A stretch of 64,000 nt of DNA from contig ONDR01000007.1 of assembly GCA_900316675.1 (NCBI GenBank), forward strand, positions 102,022-166,021, written 5' to 3'. How positions within the stretch are numbered: position 1 is the first letter of the stretch; the number at the start of each line of letters is the position of its first letter. Below, piece by piece: positions 16,676 through 23,840 of the stretch. A program made the position numbers and the translations under genes. Origin of the DNA: an uncultured Bacteroidales bacterium. GTDB taxonomy: Bacteria; Bacteroidota; Bacteroidia; Bacteroidales; UBA932. The notes beneath the pieces are model-generated. The model ran no database searches. It worked only from the letters and a program-made list of their open reading frames with translations, and had not been told where the DNA came from.

Positions 16676-19600
16676 AAAGGTGGATATTTGTAATATGGAT
16701 GCTGGTTGTGTCCGTTGCTTCCTGTGTGAAGGAACGGACAGAGGAAGTGTATGCCCACGATCCTGACTTTCCGGAAGGCAAGCCCGTTACTATTACGTTC
16801 TCCATCCCCGGTGTTACTCTGTCCACAAAGGCTCTTGACAACGGTGGAGACCTGGATAATCTGTATCTGGCTGTCTTCGGTAGTTCAGGATATCTCAAAG
16901 AGTATGTAAAGGCGACTCCTGTTTCTGCCGGAACTTATACATACCCGACAACAGATAAAGATAATAATCCTATTTCTGTAACGGTTCCCAAGTATACTTT
17001 TACAGCAACCCTTGCAATGACTGAAAGTGAGCGAAGTGTCCATTTTATAGGAAACGGTCCGTCAACGCTTGATTTCGGTTATGACACGGCTGTCCTTCCT
17101 GTCCTGATGTCTACTGCGGGCGAAAAGGCATATTGGCAGATGATTACTCTGGAACATGGAATAAGGGCCAAGAAAAATTCCGCCGGAAAGTATATCGATA
17201 AATTCGGAAACGAGCTTCCCGAAGGTGCTACAACCGGATATGTGCCCACGGACGAGACTGCGGCTGCCTTTGAGGGGATAGCCCTGGTCAGAAACTGGGC
17301 CAAGGTCGAAGTCGATGCCGTTCACTCGGATGATCCTGAACAGGAATGTAACTTCTGGCCTATTTCCATGGCTGTTGTAAATAAACCTTCCAAAGGTACA
17401 ATTGTACCGTACAGCAAGGAAACCGGTGGTTTTGTGAAAGATTATCAGTTAAGATCCTTCACTAATCTATCCGAGACTTACAAATATCCCGGCAATTTGC
17501 CTTCAAGCACGCAGTTTGACAATACTATACCTCCGGCCGAGGCCTTTGAACCTGATGGCGAGGGTAAATTTGGAGACGGCGTATCCCCTGTAGCAGCAAA
17601 CAGTGCTGTTTTCCTTTATGAGCGTCCCGCTCCATCGTCAAGTATCCAGCCTACGTATGTAATTATATACGGAACGTTCAAGGATCCCGATCAGCTTGCA
17701 GTTAATCCTTCATACGAAGGTGTGAAGTGCTATTATAAGGTAGACTTGGTAGATACCAAGAAAGATCCTGACACCGGAATCTGGTCAACTAATTATTTCC
17801 CTGTATACCGTAATTTTAAATATAAGATTACGATAAACAAGATTCTGTCGGAAGGTCAGACTACTCCGGCTCTGGCGGCACTTTCTGCCGGTAGCGCAGA
17901 TGTATCGGCCGATGTAAATACATCCAATGTTACGGAAATATCTGATGGAAGTGCACGACTGCACGTAACGCCCTGGATGGCAAACACGATTACTTCAGAG
18001 CACAATGCTGACAACCCGTATAGGGTGCTGAGCGTTTATTTCTCCAAAGCAGTCGAAAACGGCGGCAACGGAACCATAACGGCAGAGGCCTTGGAGATGG
18101 AAGACGGAGGCGAAGACATTTTATATAATGTGACACTCGGCGAACCGGATGACGAAGGCTTTAGACCCATTTCTTTCTGCAACAAGGCACCGGACAAGCA
18201 GATTCGCAGCCAGAAAATACGTGTCACCGGCTCATACGAGTATAATGGTACACATAACCGTCTGTACAGGGATATTATTATTACCGTCCAGGGAGAACAA
18301 CCTCTTAAAGTACGCTGCCTGAATCCTTATCTTGCAAAATCCAAAGGTGCAGAGCAAACGGTTCAGTTCAGGATTCCGGACGGTCTTATGCAGTCTATGT
18401 TCCCTCTTTACTTCACTATAGAGGCCGAGGATATGACCCTTACTCCGGATAATTCAAAGCCGAATAACAACCTGCCTGTAATTTCCGGAAAATCCATTTC
18501 CGAGCACGATGGTTATAAGGGCAAGACTGCCTTCCAGTTCAGGCGTACCATTACCTGGGACGATTATGTCAACCTTACTCCTTACGTAGACTCTGAAGAG
18601 AGCAGCTGGCGTGTGGTTAACTGCTACTTCAAGACCAACAGAGCAATAAGTGCCACTACGGTATGGGTTTATAACGAATTTTTTGCTAAGGATTCGGACT
18701 TCTTCCAGAACTATGGCCAGAAGACTTTCTCCGGCCTTACCTTCAACTCCCCGATACCTCTCGCATCAGACGAAGAGATTTCTATTTCATTTACTATGGA
18801 AAAGGATGACGGCCGAACATACCCCGACGATTTTCCTCAGATTCTGATTTCCACTGAAGGCCTTTTGTGCAAGGAAGCCGGTGTTTCTTCCGGTCCCTAT
18901 GCAGGAACATATTATTACACGCCTACAAGTGAGGATGGCAAAGTAACACTGAATTTCATTACTACTGACGATAGTGGTGACATTTCCATTGAACTCAGCG
19001 CCGACGAGTACAGTGATGCGCGTCTTGTGCCCTGCCATTTCACTCACGTGGGTTTTGTGGATGGCTTGCAGATGCCTTCCGGTGGCAAATCTTATTCCAA
19101 CGTTATTATGGGGTATGTAAACAGTAATATCCATGCTACTAACAACCCCCCTACCATTAATGGTTATAAGGTGGTATTGTTTGCGTATAGGGATGATCCT
19201 TTGAGCCCCTTTGTCCCGGTTACTTTACGTATCGGTTACGTTGGTCCTGAAGGAGAATTTGAGGGAGAATCTACATATAAGGATACAAATACTCCCACAT
19301 TCCCTTGGGCTCCGGTAGAGAACAGGTCGGTTGGAGATCTTTTGTACCACGAGATTCCGTTAAGGTCTGGTAATACTATCACAACCAGTCCGGTCCATTA
19401 CCGGCTGTCAGCCAATGGCTATGTTACAGTAGAAGGATATGCCGGTAGATTCAGGGCTGATAATAACCCTATGTCTGAAGGTAGCCTTAGTTCGAAGATT
19501 AAAGTAGGAACCACGTCTGCGACAATTTCCGGGGTGTTTAATGGAAATTATAAATGTACTGTTGAAATTCCTACAGTCTCCGGCAGCAAAGGCGGAGTTC

Positions 19601-19929
19601 AGCTTGCTGCGGGAGCAGAGCACACCATTACTGTTACAAGTAACACAACTGCCGCTAATTCCGGTTTGTACCTTGTCAGTTTAAGTTTTGCTTCCAAAAA
19701 TAACAAAATAATGATTCCGGAACAATTCCTGAACCCGGATGGCACCCCTGCAGATATAGAGAAGTATATGAAGGTGGACAATACGTATCTTTGGAAGATT
19801 CACAGTACTCCGGATAATCCAATACATACGGCAACGCTTAAGCTTGTTGCGCCGGAAAATGACGAAATCTGTATTACTTCCTTTGTGGCTTGGGATTACA
19901 GATTTGGTGTATTCTATCCGGCCAACTAA
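16672..19929 (+). CDS. Very large fimbria-associated lipoprotein (candidate tip adhesin)
   Basis: This 1085-residue lipoprotein has lipobox VASC (Cys18). ATG 16672 overlaps the previous stop (ATGA) and gives a clean signal; a start 18 nt earlier is less likely. The N-terminal domain matches fimbrial tip proteins: KPVTITFSIPGVTLSTKA, LYLAVFGSSGYLKEYV, VHFIGNGPSTLDFGYD, ALVRNWAKVEVDAV and YFPVYRNFKYKITINKI. The rest (about 400-1085) is beta-rich repeats of unknown family, with SARLHVTPWMANTITSEHNA and a final segment ending CITSFVAWDYRFGVFYPAN. It is the largest and last gene of the locus, where tip adhesins such as Mfa5-type proteins are commonly found. I recognise no enzymatic motif. The tip role is inferred from order and size. 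Confidence 0.6.
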   Translation: MKRWIFVIWMLVVSVASCVKERTEEVYAHDPDFPEGKPVTITFSIPGVTLSTKALDNGGDLDNLYLAVFGSSGYLKEYVKATPVSAGTYTYPTTDKDNNPISVTVPKYTFTATLAMTESERSVHFIGNGPSTLDFGYDTAVLPVLMSTAGEKAYWQMITLEHGIRAKKNSAGKYIDKFGNELPEGATTGYVPTDETAAAFEGIALVRNWAKVEVDAVHSDDPEQECNFWPISMAVVNKPSKGTIVPYSKETGGFVKDYQLRSFTNLSETYKYPGNLPSSTQFDNTIPPAEAFEPDGEGKFGDGVSPVAANSAVFLYERPAPSSSIQPTYVIIYGTFKDPDQLAVNPSYEGVKCYYKVDLVDTKKDPDTGIWSTNYFPVYRNFKYKITINKILSEGQTTPALAALSAGSADVSADVNTSNVTEISDGSARLHVTPWMANTITSEHNADNPYRVLSVYFSKAVENGGNGTITAEALEMEDGGEDILYNVTLGEPDDEGFRPISFCNKAPDKQIRSQKIRVTGSYEYNGTHNRLYRDIIITVQGEQPLKVRCLNPYLAKSKGAEQTVQFRIPDGLMQSMFPLYFTIEAEDMTLTPDNSKPNNNLPVISGKSISEHDGYKGKTAFQFRRTITWDDYVNLTPYVDSEESSWRVVNCYFKTNRAISATTVWVYNEFFAKDSDFFQNYGQKTFSGLTFNSPIPLASDEEISISFTMEKDDGRTYPDDFPQILISTEGLLCKEAGVSSGPYAGTYYYTPTSEDGKVTLNFITTDDSGDISIELSADEYSDARLVPCHFTHVGFVDGLQMPSGGKSYSNVIMGYVNSNIHATNNPPTINGYKVVLFAYRDDPLSPFVPVTLRIGYVGPEGEFEGESTYKDTNTPTFPWAPVENRSVGDLLYHEIPLRSGNTITTSPVHYRLSANGYVTVEGYAGRFRADNNPMSEGSLSSKIKVGTTSATISGVFNGNYKCTVEIPTVSGSKGGVQLAAGAEHTITVTSNTTAANSGLYLVSLSFASKNNKIMIPEQFLNPDGTPADIEKYMKVDNTYLWKIHSTPDNPIHTATLKLVAPENDEICITSFVAWDYRFGVFYPAN

Positions 19930-19933
19930 TTTC

Positions 19934-19981
19934 GCTTTTCGGAAAGTGTTTCTTATATTTGTTTTTGCTTTTCGAAAAGTG
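19934..19981. promoter_or_regulatory. polA promoter flanked by two palindromic boxes
   Basis: TATATTTG (19954-19961) matches the -7 consensus exactly and lies 28 nt before the polA ATG. It is bracketed by two near-identical 15-mers, GCTTTTCGGAAAGTG (19934-19948) and GCTTTTCGAAAAGTG (19967-19981), whose starts are 33 bp apart, about three helical turns. The second contains the perfect palindrome CTTTTCGAAAAG. This layout suits a dimeric repressor binding both boxes. The first box could instead serve as a weak terminator for the fimbrial locus, as it starts 4 nt after the stop. Confidence 0.45.
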
Positions 19982-19988
19982 AACAATA

Positions 19989-20126
19989 ATGGACAAACTC
20001 TACATAATTGACGGCCACGCCCTGATCTTCAGGATGTACTACGCATTCGCGCGTCATCCTATGATTAATTCCAAGGGCGCGGACATGCGGACATGTCTAT
20101 ACTCTTTGGCTTCACCAAATATCTGA
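19989..20126 (+). pseudogene. polA: Frameshifted 5' end of polA
   Basis: ATG 19989 reads MDKLYIIDGHALIFRMYYAF and continues ARHPMINSKGADM, the normal start of the 5' nuclease domain of DNA polymerase I including a metal-binding aspartate. It then runs out of frame and stops at 20126. The cause is visible: GCGGACAT occurs twice in tandem (20079-20086 and 20087-20094). Removing one copy joins this segment to the downstream frame as ...KGADMSILFGF..., giving an 865-residue protein of normal length. It could be a sequencing or assembly error, a real mutation, or slippage-prone phase variation. Confidence 0.8.
20079..20094. repeat. 8-bp tandem duplication causing the polA frameshift
   Basis: Two head-to-tail copies of GCGGACAT. 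One copy fits the coding sequence; the second shifts the frame by +2. Confidence 0.85.
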
Positions 20127-22594
20127 TGGAGCTTATCGACAAGCGCAAGCCGGATGGGCTGGCGATTGCCTTCGACCCCCCGGGCGGCACTTTCCGCAAT
20201 GAATTATATCCCGCCTACAAGGCTAATCGCACGGAGACTCCGCAGCTGGTAATTGATGCCCTGGAGCCCCTTAAAGAGCTTTGCGGCGCGCTTAATATAC
20301 CCGTGTTGATGGTTCCGGGCTTCGAGGCCGACGACGTTATCGGTACTGTTGCAAAACGCTTTGCAAGTGCTGATAATCAGGTGATTATGGTAACTCCGGA
20401 CAAGGATTACGGCCAGCTGGTAGAAGACAATATCCTTCAGCTTAAACCCGGCAAAGGTGCGGGGGAGGACGAGCTCTTCGGCCCTGCGGAGGTGTGTGCC
20501 AAGCATGGTATCCAGACCCCGGCTCAGGTTATAGAAATGCTCACCCTTTGCGGTGATGCTTCTGACAACGTGCCCGGCGTCAAGGGCGTAGGGGAGGTTG
20601 GTGCGGCAAAGTTGATTGGTCAGTTCGGCAGCGTAGAAAACATTTACGCAAATCTGGACAAGTTATCAGAACGTCAGCAGGCTATGTTCCGCGAGGCGGA
20701 AGGCCATATCGCCCTTAGCCATCAGCTGGTAACTATCAAGACCGATGTCCCGGTTGAGGTTACGGCCGCTGACCTTGCCTTCACCGGCAAATATCAGCCC
20801 CTGGCTGCGGACCTTTTTGGAAAATACGAGTTTGGCTCGCTTAAAAAGTATATTGCCGGCACGGTAGAGGCCGAACCTTCGGCCAGTCAGAGCCTTGAAT
20901 ACGATACCGTTTCATCAAAGGAATTCAAGCACCTTACGGCCATAGGCCTTGGTTGGAGCCATGGCGGCGACGGCCTTCTGCTTCGTGCTGCCGCGGTAGT
21001 GAACGGCAGTGTCAAGGTATGTGACGGAGACGTCCCGGCCCAACTTATGGCAGACCCCAAGGTGGCAAAATACGGCTATGGCTTAAAGAAACTCCGCAAC
21101 CTGCTTCTTGAAGAAGGCAAAACTCTTGAAGGCAGGATGTACGACATTGAGCTTATGCATTACCTGCTTAACCCGGAGCAGGACCATAGCCCTGAGGTTC
21201 TGGCAGCAAGCCTTTTGGGTATCAATATAAACGAAGAGCCGCAGAGCGAAGGTGGCCTTTTTGCCGACGTTTCCAAGGAAGAGGAAGAAGACGCCTGCCG
21301 CCATGCGGCGCTTTGCTCCTTGTTGGGGCCTGCAGTGCTTAAAGAATTGAGAGACAGTTCTTTGGACTTCCTTTATGCGGATATGGAAGAACCCCTTGCT
21401 CTTGTTCTGGGCAAGATGGAACGTGCCGGCGTGAAGGTAGATGTCGCCGGCCTTGAGGAGTTCGCAGCAGAGCTTCGTAAAGAAATAGACGCACACGAGG
21501 CCACGGTGCGCGAGATGGCCGGAGAACCCACCCTCAATGTGTCGTCTCCCAAGCAGGTGGGCGATGTCCTTTTTGATAAGCTTCATCTTGATCCCAAGGC
21601 CAAAAAGAGCGCCCGAGGCAGCTATTCCACGGACGAAACCACCCTACAGGAACTGTATGACCGTCACCTAATAATAGGGGAGATACTGGAATACAGGGCT
21701 GCCAAAAAGTTATTATCGACATACATCGACCCTCTGCCAGGATATATTTCGCCGGTGGATGGCAGGATACATACAACCTTCAATCAGGCACTTACGGCAA
21801 CCGGCAGGCTGTCGTCTTCAAATCCGAACCTGCAAAACATCCCCGTCCGCACGGAACGGGGCATGCAGATTCGCAAGGCCTTTGTGCCCGGAACTCCGGA
21901 TGGCGTAATATTGTCTGCCGACTATTCGCAGATAGAGCTACGCATCATGGCCCATCTTAGCGGCGATCCACACATGGTGGATGCCTTCCGCCACGGGCTG
22001 GACATTCATGCCGCCACGGCTGCAAAGATTTATGGCGTGCCGGTAGAAGCTGTGACCCAGGATCAGAGGCGCGTGGCAAAAACCGCCAACTTCGGCATCA
22101 TATACGGAATATCGTCATTCGGCCTGGCGCAGCGGCTGCATATCTCCCGCACAGAGGCGAAGGGCATTATCGACGACTATTTTGCCGCCTTCCCGCAGGT
22201 GTTGGAATTCATCGAATCCTGCAAAGAGGGGGCCCGCAAGGACGGTTATGTCAAGACAATGTTCGGCCGCAGACGCTACCTGCCCCTGATTAATTCGTCC
22301 AACAAGACAATGAGGGAACTGGCAGAGCGCAATGCGGTAAATGCACCAATCCAGGGCACTGCGGCGGATATCATCAAACTGGCAATGATTGCCGTTGACC
22401 GCAAGATGCAGAAGGAAGCGCTTGCCAGCAAAATGGTACTGCAGATTCACGACGAATTGCTGTTTGACACCGTCAACTCAGAGAAAGAAATCCTGAAGGC
22501 GTTGGTATGTAATGAAATGGAGAACGTTCTTACGCTGAGCGTTCCTTTAACTGTAGAATGTAACTATGGCAAAAACTGGCTCGAGGCTCACTGA
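20093..22594 (+). CDS. polA: DNA polymerase I (main open frame, N-terminus displaced by frameshift)
   Basis: This frame holds 833 residues, lacking about the first 33 of the full protein. The 5' nuclease domain continues with GLAIAFDPPGGTFRNELYPA, GFEADDVIGT, VTPDKDYGQLV and GDASDNVPGVKGVGEVGAAK. The middle, corresponding to the 3'-5' exonuclease, lacks the usual DxE motif (SLEYDTVSSKEFKHLTAIGL instead), so proofreading is probably absent. The polymerase domain is intact: motif A ILSADYSQIELRIMAHLSGD, motif B RRVAKTANFGIIYGISSFG, motif C LQIHDELLFD. If the frameshift is real, starting at ATG 20093 would lose a catalytic aspartate of the 5' nuclease but keep polymerase activity. The 3' end overlaps the sigma-factor gene by 29 nt. 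Confidence 0.95.
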   Translation: MSILFGFTKYLMELIDKRKPDGLAIAFDPPGGTFRNELYPAYKANRTETPQLVIDALEPLKELCGALNIPVLMVPGFEADDVIGTVAKRFASADNQVIMVTPDKDYGQLVEDNILQLKPGKGAGEDELFGPAEVCAKHGIQTPAQVIEMLTLCGDASDNVPGVKGVGEVGAAKLIGQFGSVENIYANLDKLSERQQAMFREAEGHIALSHQLVTIKTDVPVEVTAADLAFTGKYQPLAADLFGKYEFGSLKKYIAGTVEAEPSASQSLEYDTVSSKEFKHLTAIGLGWSHGGDGLLLRAAAVVNGSVKVCDGDVPAQLMADPKVAKYGYGLKKLRNLLLEEGKTLEGRMYDIELMHYLLNPEQDHSPEVLAASLLGININEEPQSEGGLFADVSKEEEEDACRHAALCSLLGPAVLKELRDSSLDFLYADMEEPLALVLGKMERAGVKVDVAGLEEFAAELRKEIDAHEATVREMAGEPTLNVSSPKQVGDVLFDKLHLDPKAKKSARGSYSTDETTLQELYDRHLIIGEILEYRAAKKLLSTYIDPLPGYISPVDGRIHTTFNQALTATGRLSSSNPNLQNIPVRTERGMQIRKAFVPGTPDGVILSADYSQIELRIMAHLSGDPHMVDAFRHGLDIHAATAAKIYGVPVEAVTQDQRRVAKTANFGIIYGISSFGLAQRLHISRTEAKGIIDDYFAAFPQVLEFIESCKEGARKDGYVKTMFGRRRYLPLINSSNKTMRELAERNAVNAPIQGTAADIIKLAMIAVDRKMQKEALASKMVLQIHDELLFDTVNSEKEILKALVCNEMENVLTLSVPLTVECNYGKNWLEAH

Positions 22595-23177
22595 TTGGGA
22601 AGAGGAAGACCTCATTAAAGCCGCCCTGGGGGATGATTCCGCCTTGGCGCAGGCCGCTTTCTATACCCTCTATTCCCGTTACCACAAAGGAGTGAAGGGG
22701 CATATCGCGCATTATGTGCAGGATGAAGAAGAGGTAGAGGATATATGCATGGAGAGTTTTGCAAAGGCCTTCAAGCAGCTTGCAACCTATAACTTTGGGA
22801 ATAAGTTTTCTACCTGGCTGTTCAGGATTGCGCGCAATACCGCATTTGACCATCTTAGCCATGAAAAGGCCCGCACCCACAAGTCCGTCCGCCTTACCAT
22901 CGACTACGATGCCCTTGAGCATATAGACATTCCTTCCGACGACGACAGTCCGGAAGAAGAGGTGATCGGCACTCAGGACCATGAGAGTTTTCTGGGCTGT
23001 GTGGAGGCCCTGCCCGACATTTACCGCGAGGTTGCAAAGTTTTGTTTTATAGAGAATTTGGGTTACAAGGAGATAGCAGAGAAGACTAAGCTTCCGCTGA
23101 ACACAGTGAAAACCCGTATCAAAAGAGCCAAAGACTTGGTAATCAAGCGAATGGCAGAGGAGGACCAGGACTTATGA
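22566..23177 (+). CDS. RNA polymerase sigma factor, ECF (sigma-70 family)
   Basis: This 203-residue protein shows region 2 (YTLYSRYHKGVKGHIAHYVQ, EEVEDICMESFAKAFKQL, KFSTWLFRIARNTAFDHL) and a region 4 helix-turn-helix (LPDIYREVAKFCFIENLGYK, EIAEKTKLPLNTVKTRIKRA). Length and the missing regions 1.1 and 3 fit the extracytoplasmic-function class. No FecR-type anti-sigma gene or transmembrane partner follows, unlike many Bacteroidales ECF units. It begins inside the end of polA and overlaps rsmG by 4 nt, so it is likely produced with these housekeeping genes. Its target regulon is unknown. Confidence 0.9.
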   Translation: MAKTGSRLTDWEEEDLIKAALGDDSALAQAAFYTLYSRYHKGVKGHIAHYVQDEEEVEDICMESFAKAFKQLATYNFGNKFSTWLFRIARNTAFDHLSHEKARTHKSVRLTIDYDALEHIDIPSDDDSPEEEVIGTQDHESFLGCVEALPDIYREVAKFCFIENLGYKEIAEKTKLPLNTVKTRIKRAKDLVIKRMAEEDQDL

Positions 23178-23839
23178 CGTATCAGGAATTCGAGCTTGCT
23201 GCTACGGCCCTTCTGGGCCCGCTGGACGCCCTCGCAAAAGAGCGCTTTGCGGCCATGGAGGCCTTGTATAACGACTGGAACGCCAGGATCAACGTGATTT
23301 CCCGCAAGGACATGGACGGCCTTTACAGCCATCATGTGCTGCACTCCCTGGCCATTGCCGCTTATCTGAAGACTGCTCTGCCGGAAGAGTTCGAGTCCTG
23401 GCAGAGGGGGGGAGTGAAGGTCCTTGACCTTGGCACCGGCGGCGGCTTCCCGGGTATCCCGTTGGCCGTGCTTTTCCCCAATACGCACTTTACCCTTTGC
23501 GACTCCGTGGGCAAGAAAACCATTGTTGCCGGAGCTGTTGCAAAGGCCTTGGAACTAACTAATACAGAGGTGGTTAATGCCCGCGCAGAGAGCCTGCCCC
23601 AGAAGTTTGACTACGTTGTTTCCCGTGCCGTTGCATCGCTCACGGACTTTTATCCATGGGTTAAGGGCCGTTATGGCAAGAGGATACTCTACCTTAGGGG
23701 CGGCGACATTGCGGCAGAGACCGCGGAACTTTGCGGACGCCATAAGGTGAACCCCGCGCGCATTGCAACCTGGCCACTTGCCGGGGTATTGAAAGACGAT
23801 TATTTTGATGGAAAGTGGCTTGTAGACATTCACGCTTAG
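23174..23839 (+). CDS. rsmG: 16S rRNA (guanine527-N7)-methyltransferase RsmG
   Basis: This 221-residue SAM-dependent methyltransferase modifies G527 in the 530 loop of 16S rRNA. The signatures are ALYNDWNARINVISRKDMD, HHVLHSLAI, the SAM-binding VLDLGTGGGFPGIPLAVLFP and FDYVVSRAVASLTDFYPWVK, all typical of GidB/RsmG. Length is normal. The start ATG lies in the 4-nt overlap with the sigma-factor stop; addB follows after a single base. Confidence 0.95.
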   Translation: MTYQEFELAATALLGPLDALAKERFAAMEALYNDWNARINVISRKDMDGLYSHHVLHSLAIAAYLKTALPEEFESWQRGGVKVLDLGTGGGFPGIPLAVLFPNTHFTLCDSVGKKTIVAGAVAKALELTNTEVVNARAESLPQKFDYVVSRAVASLTDFYPWVKGRYGKRILYLRGGDIAAETAELCGRHKVNPARIATWPLAGVLKDDYFDGKWLVDIHA

Positions 23840-23840
23840 C

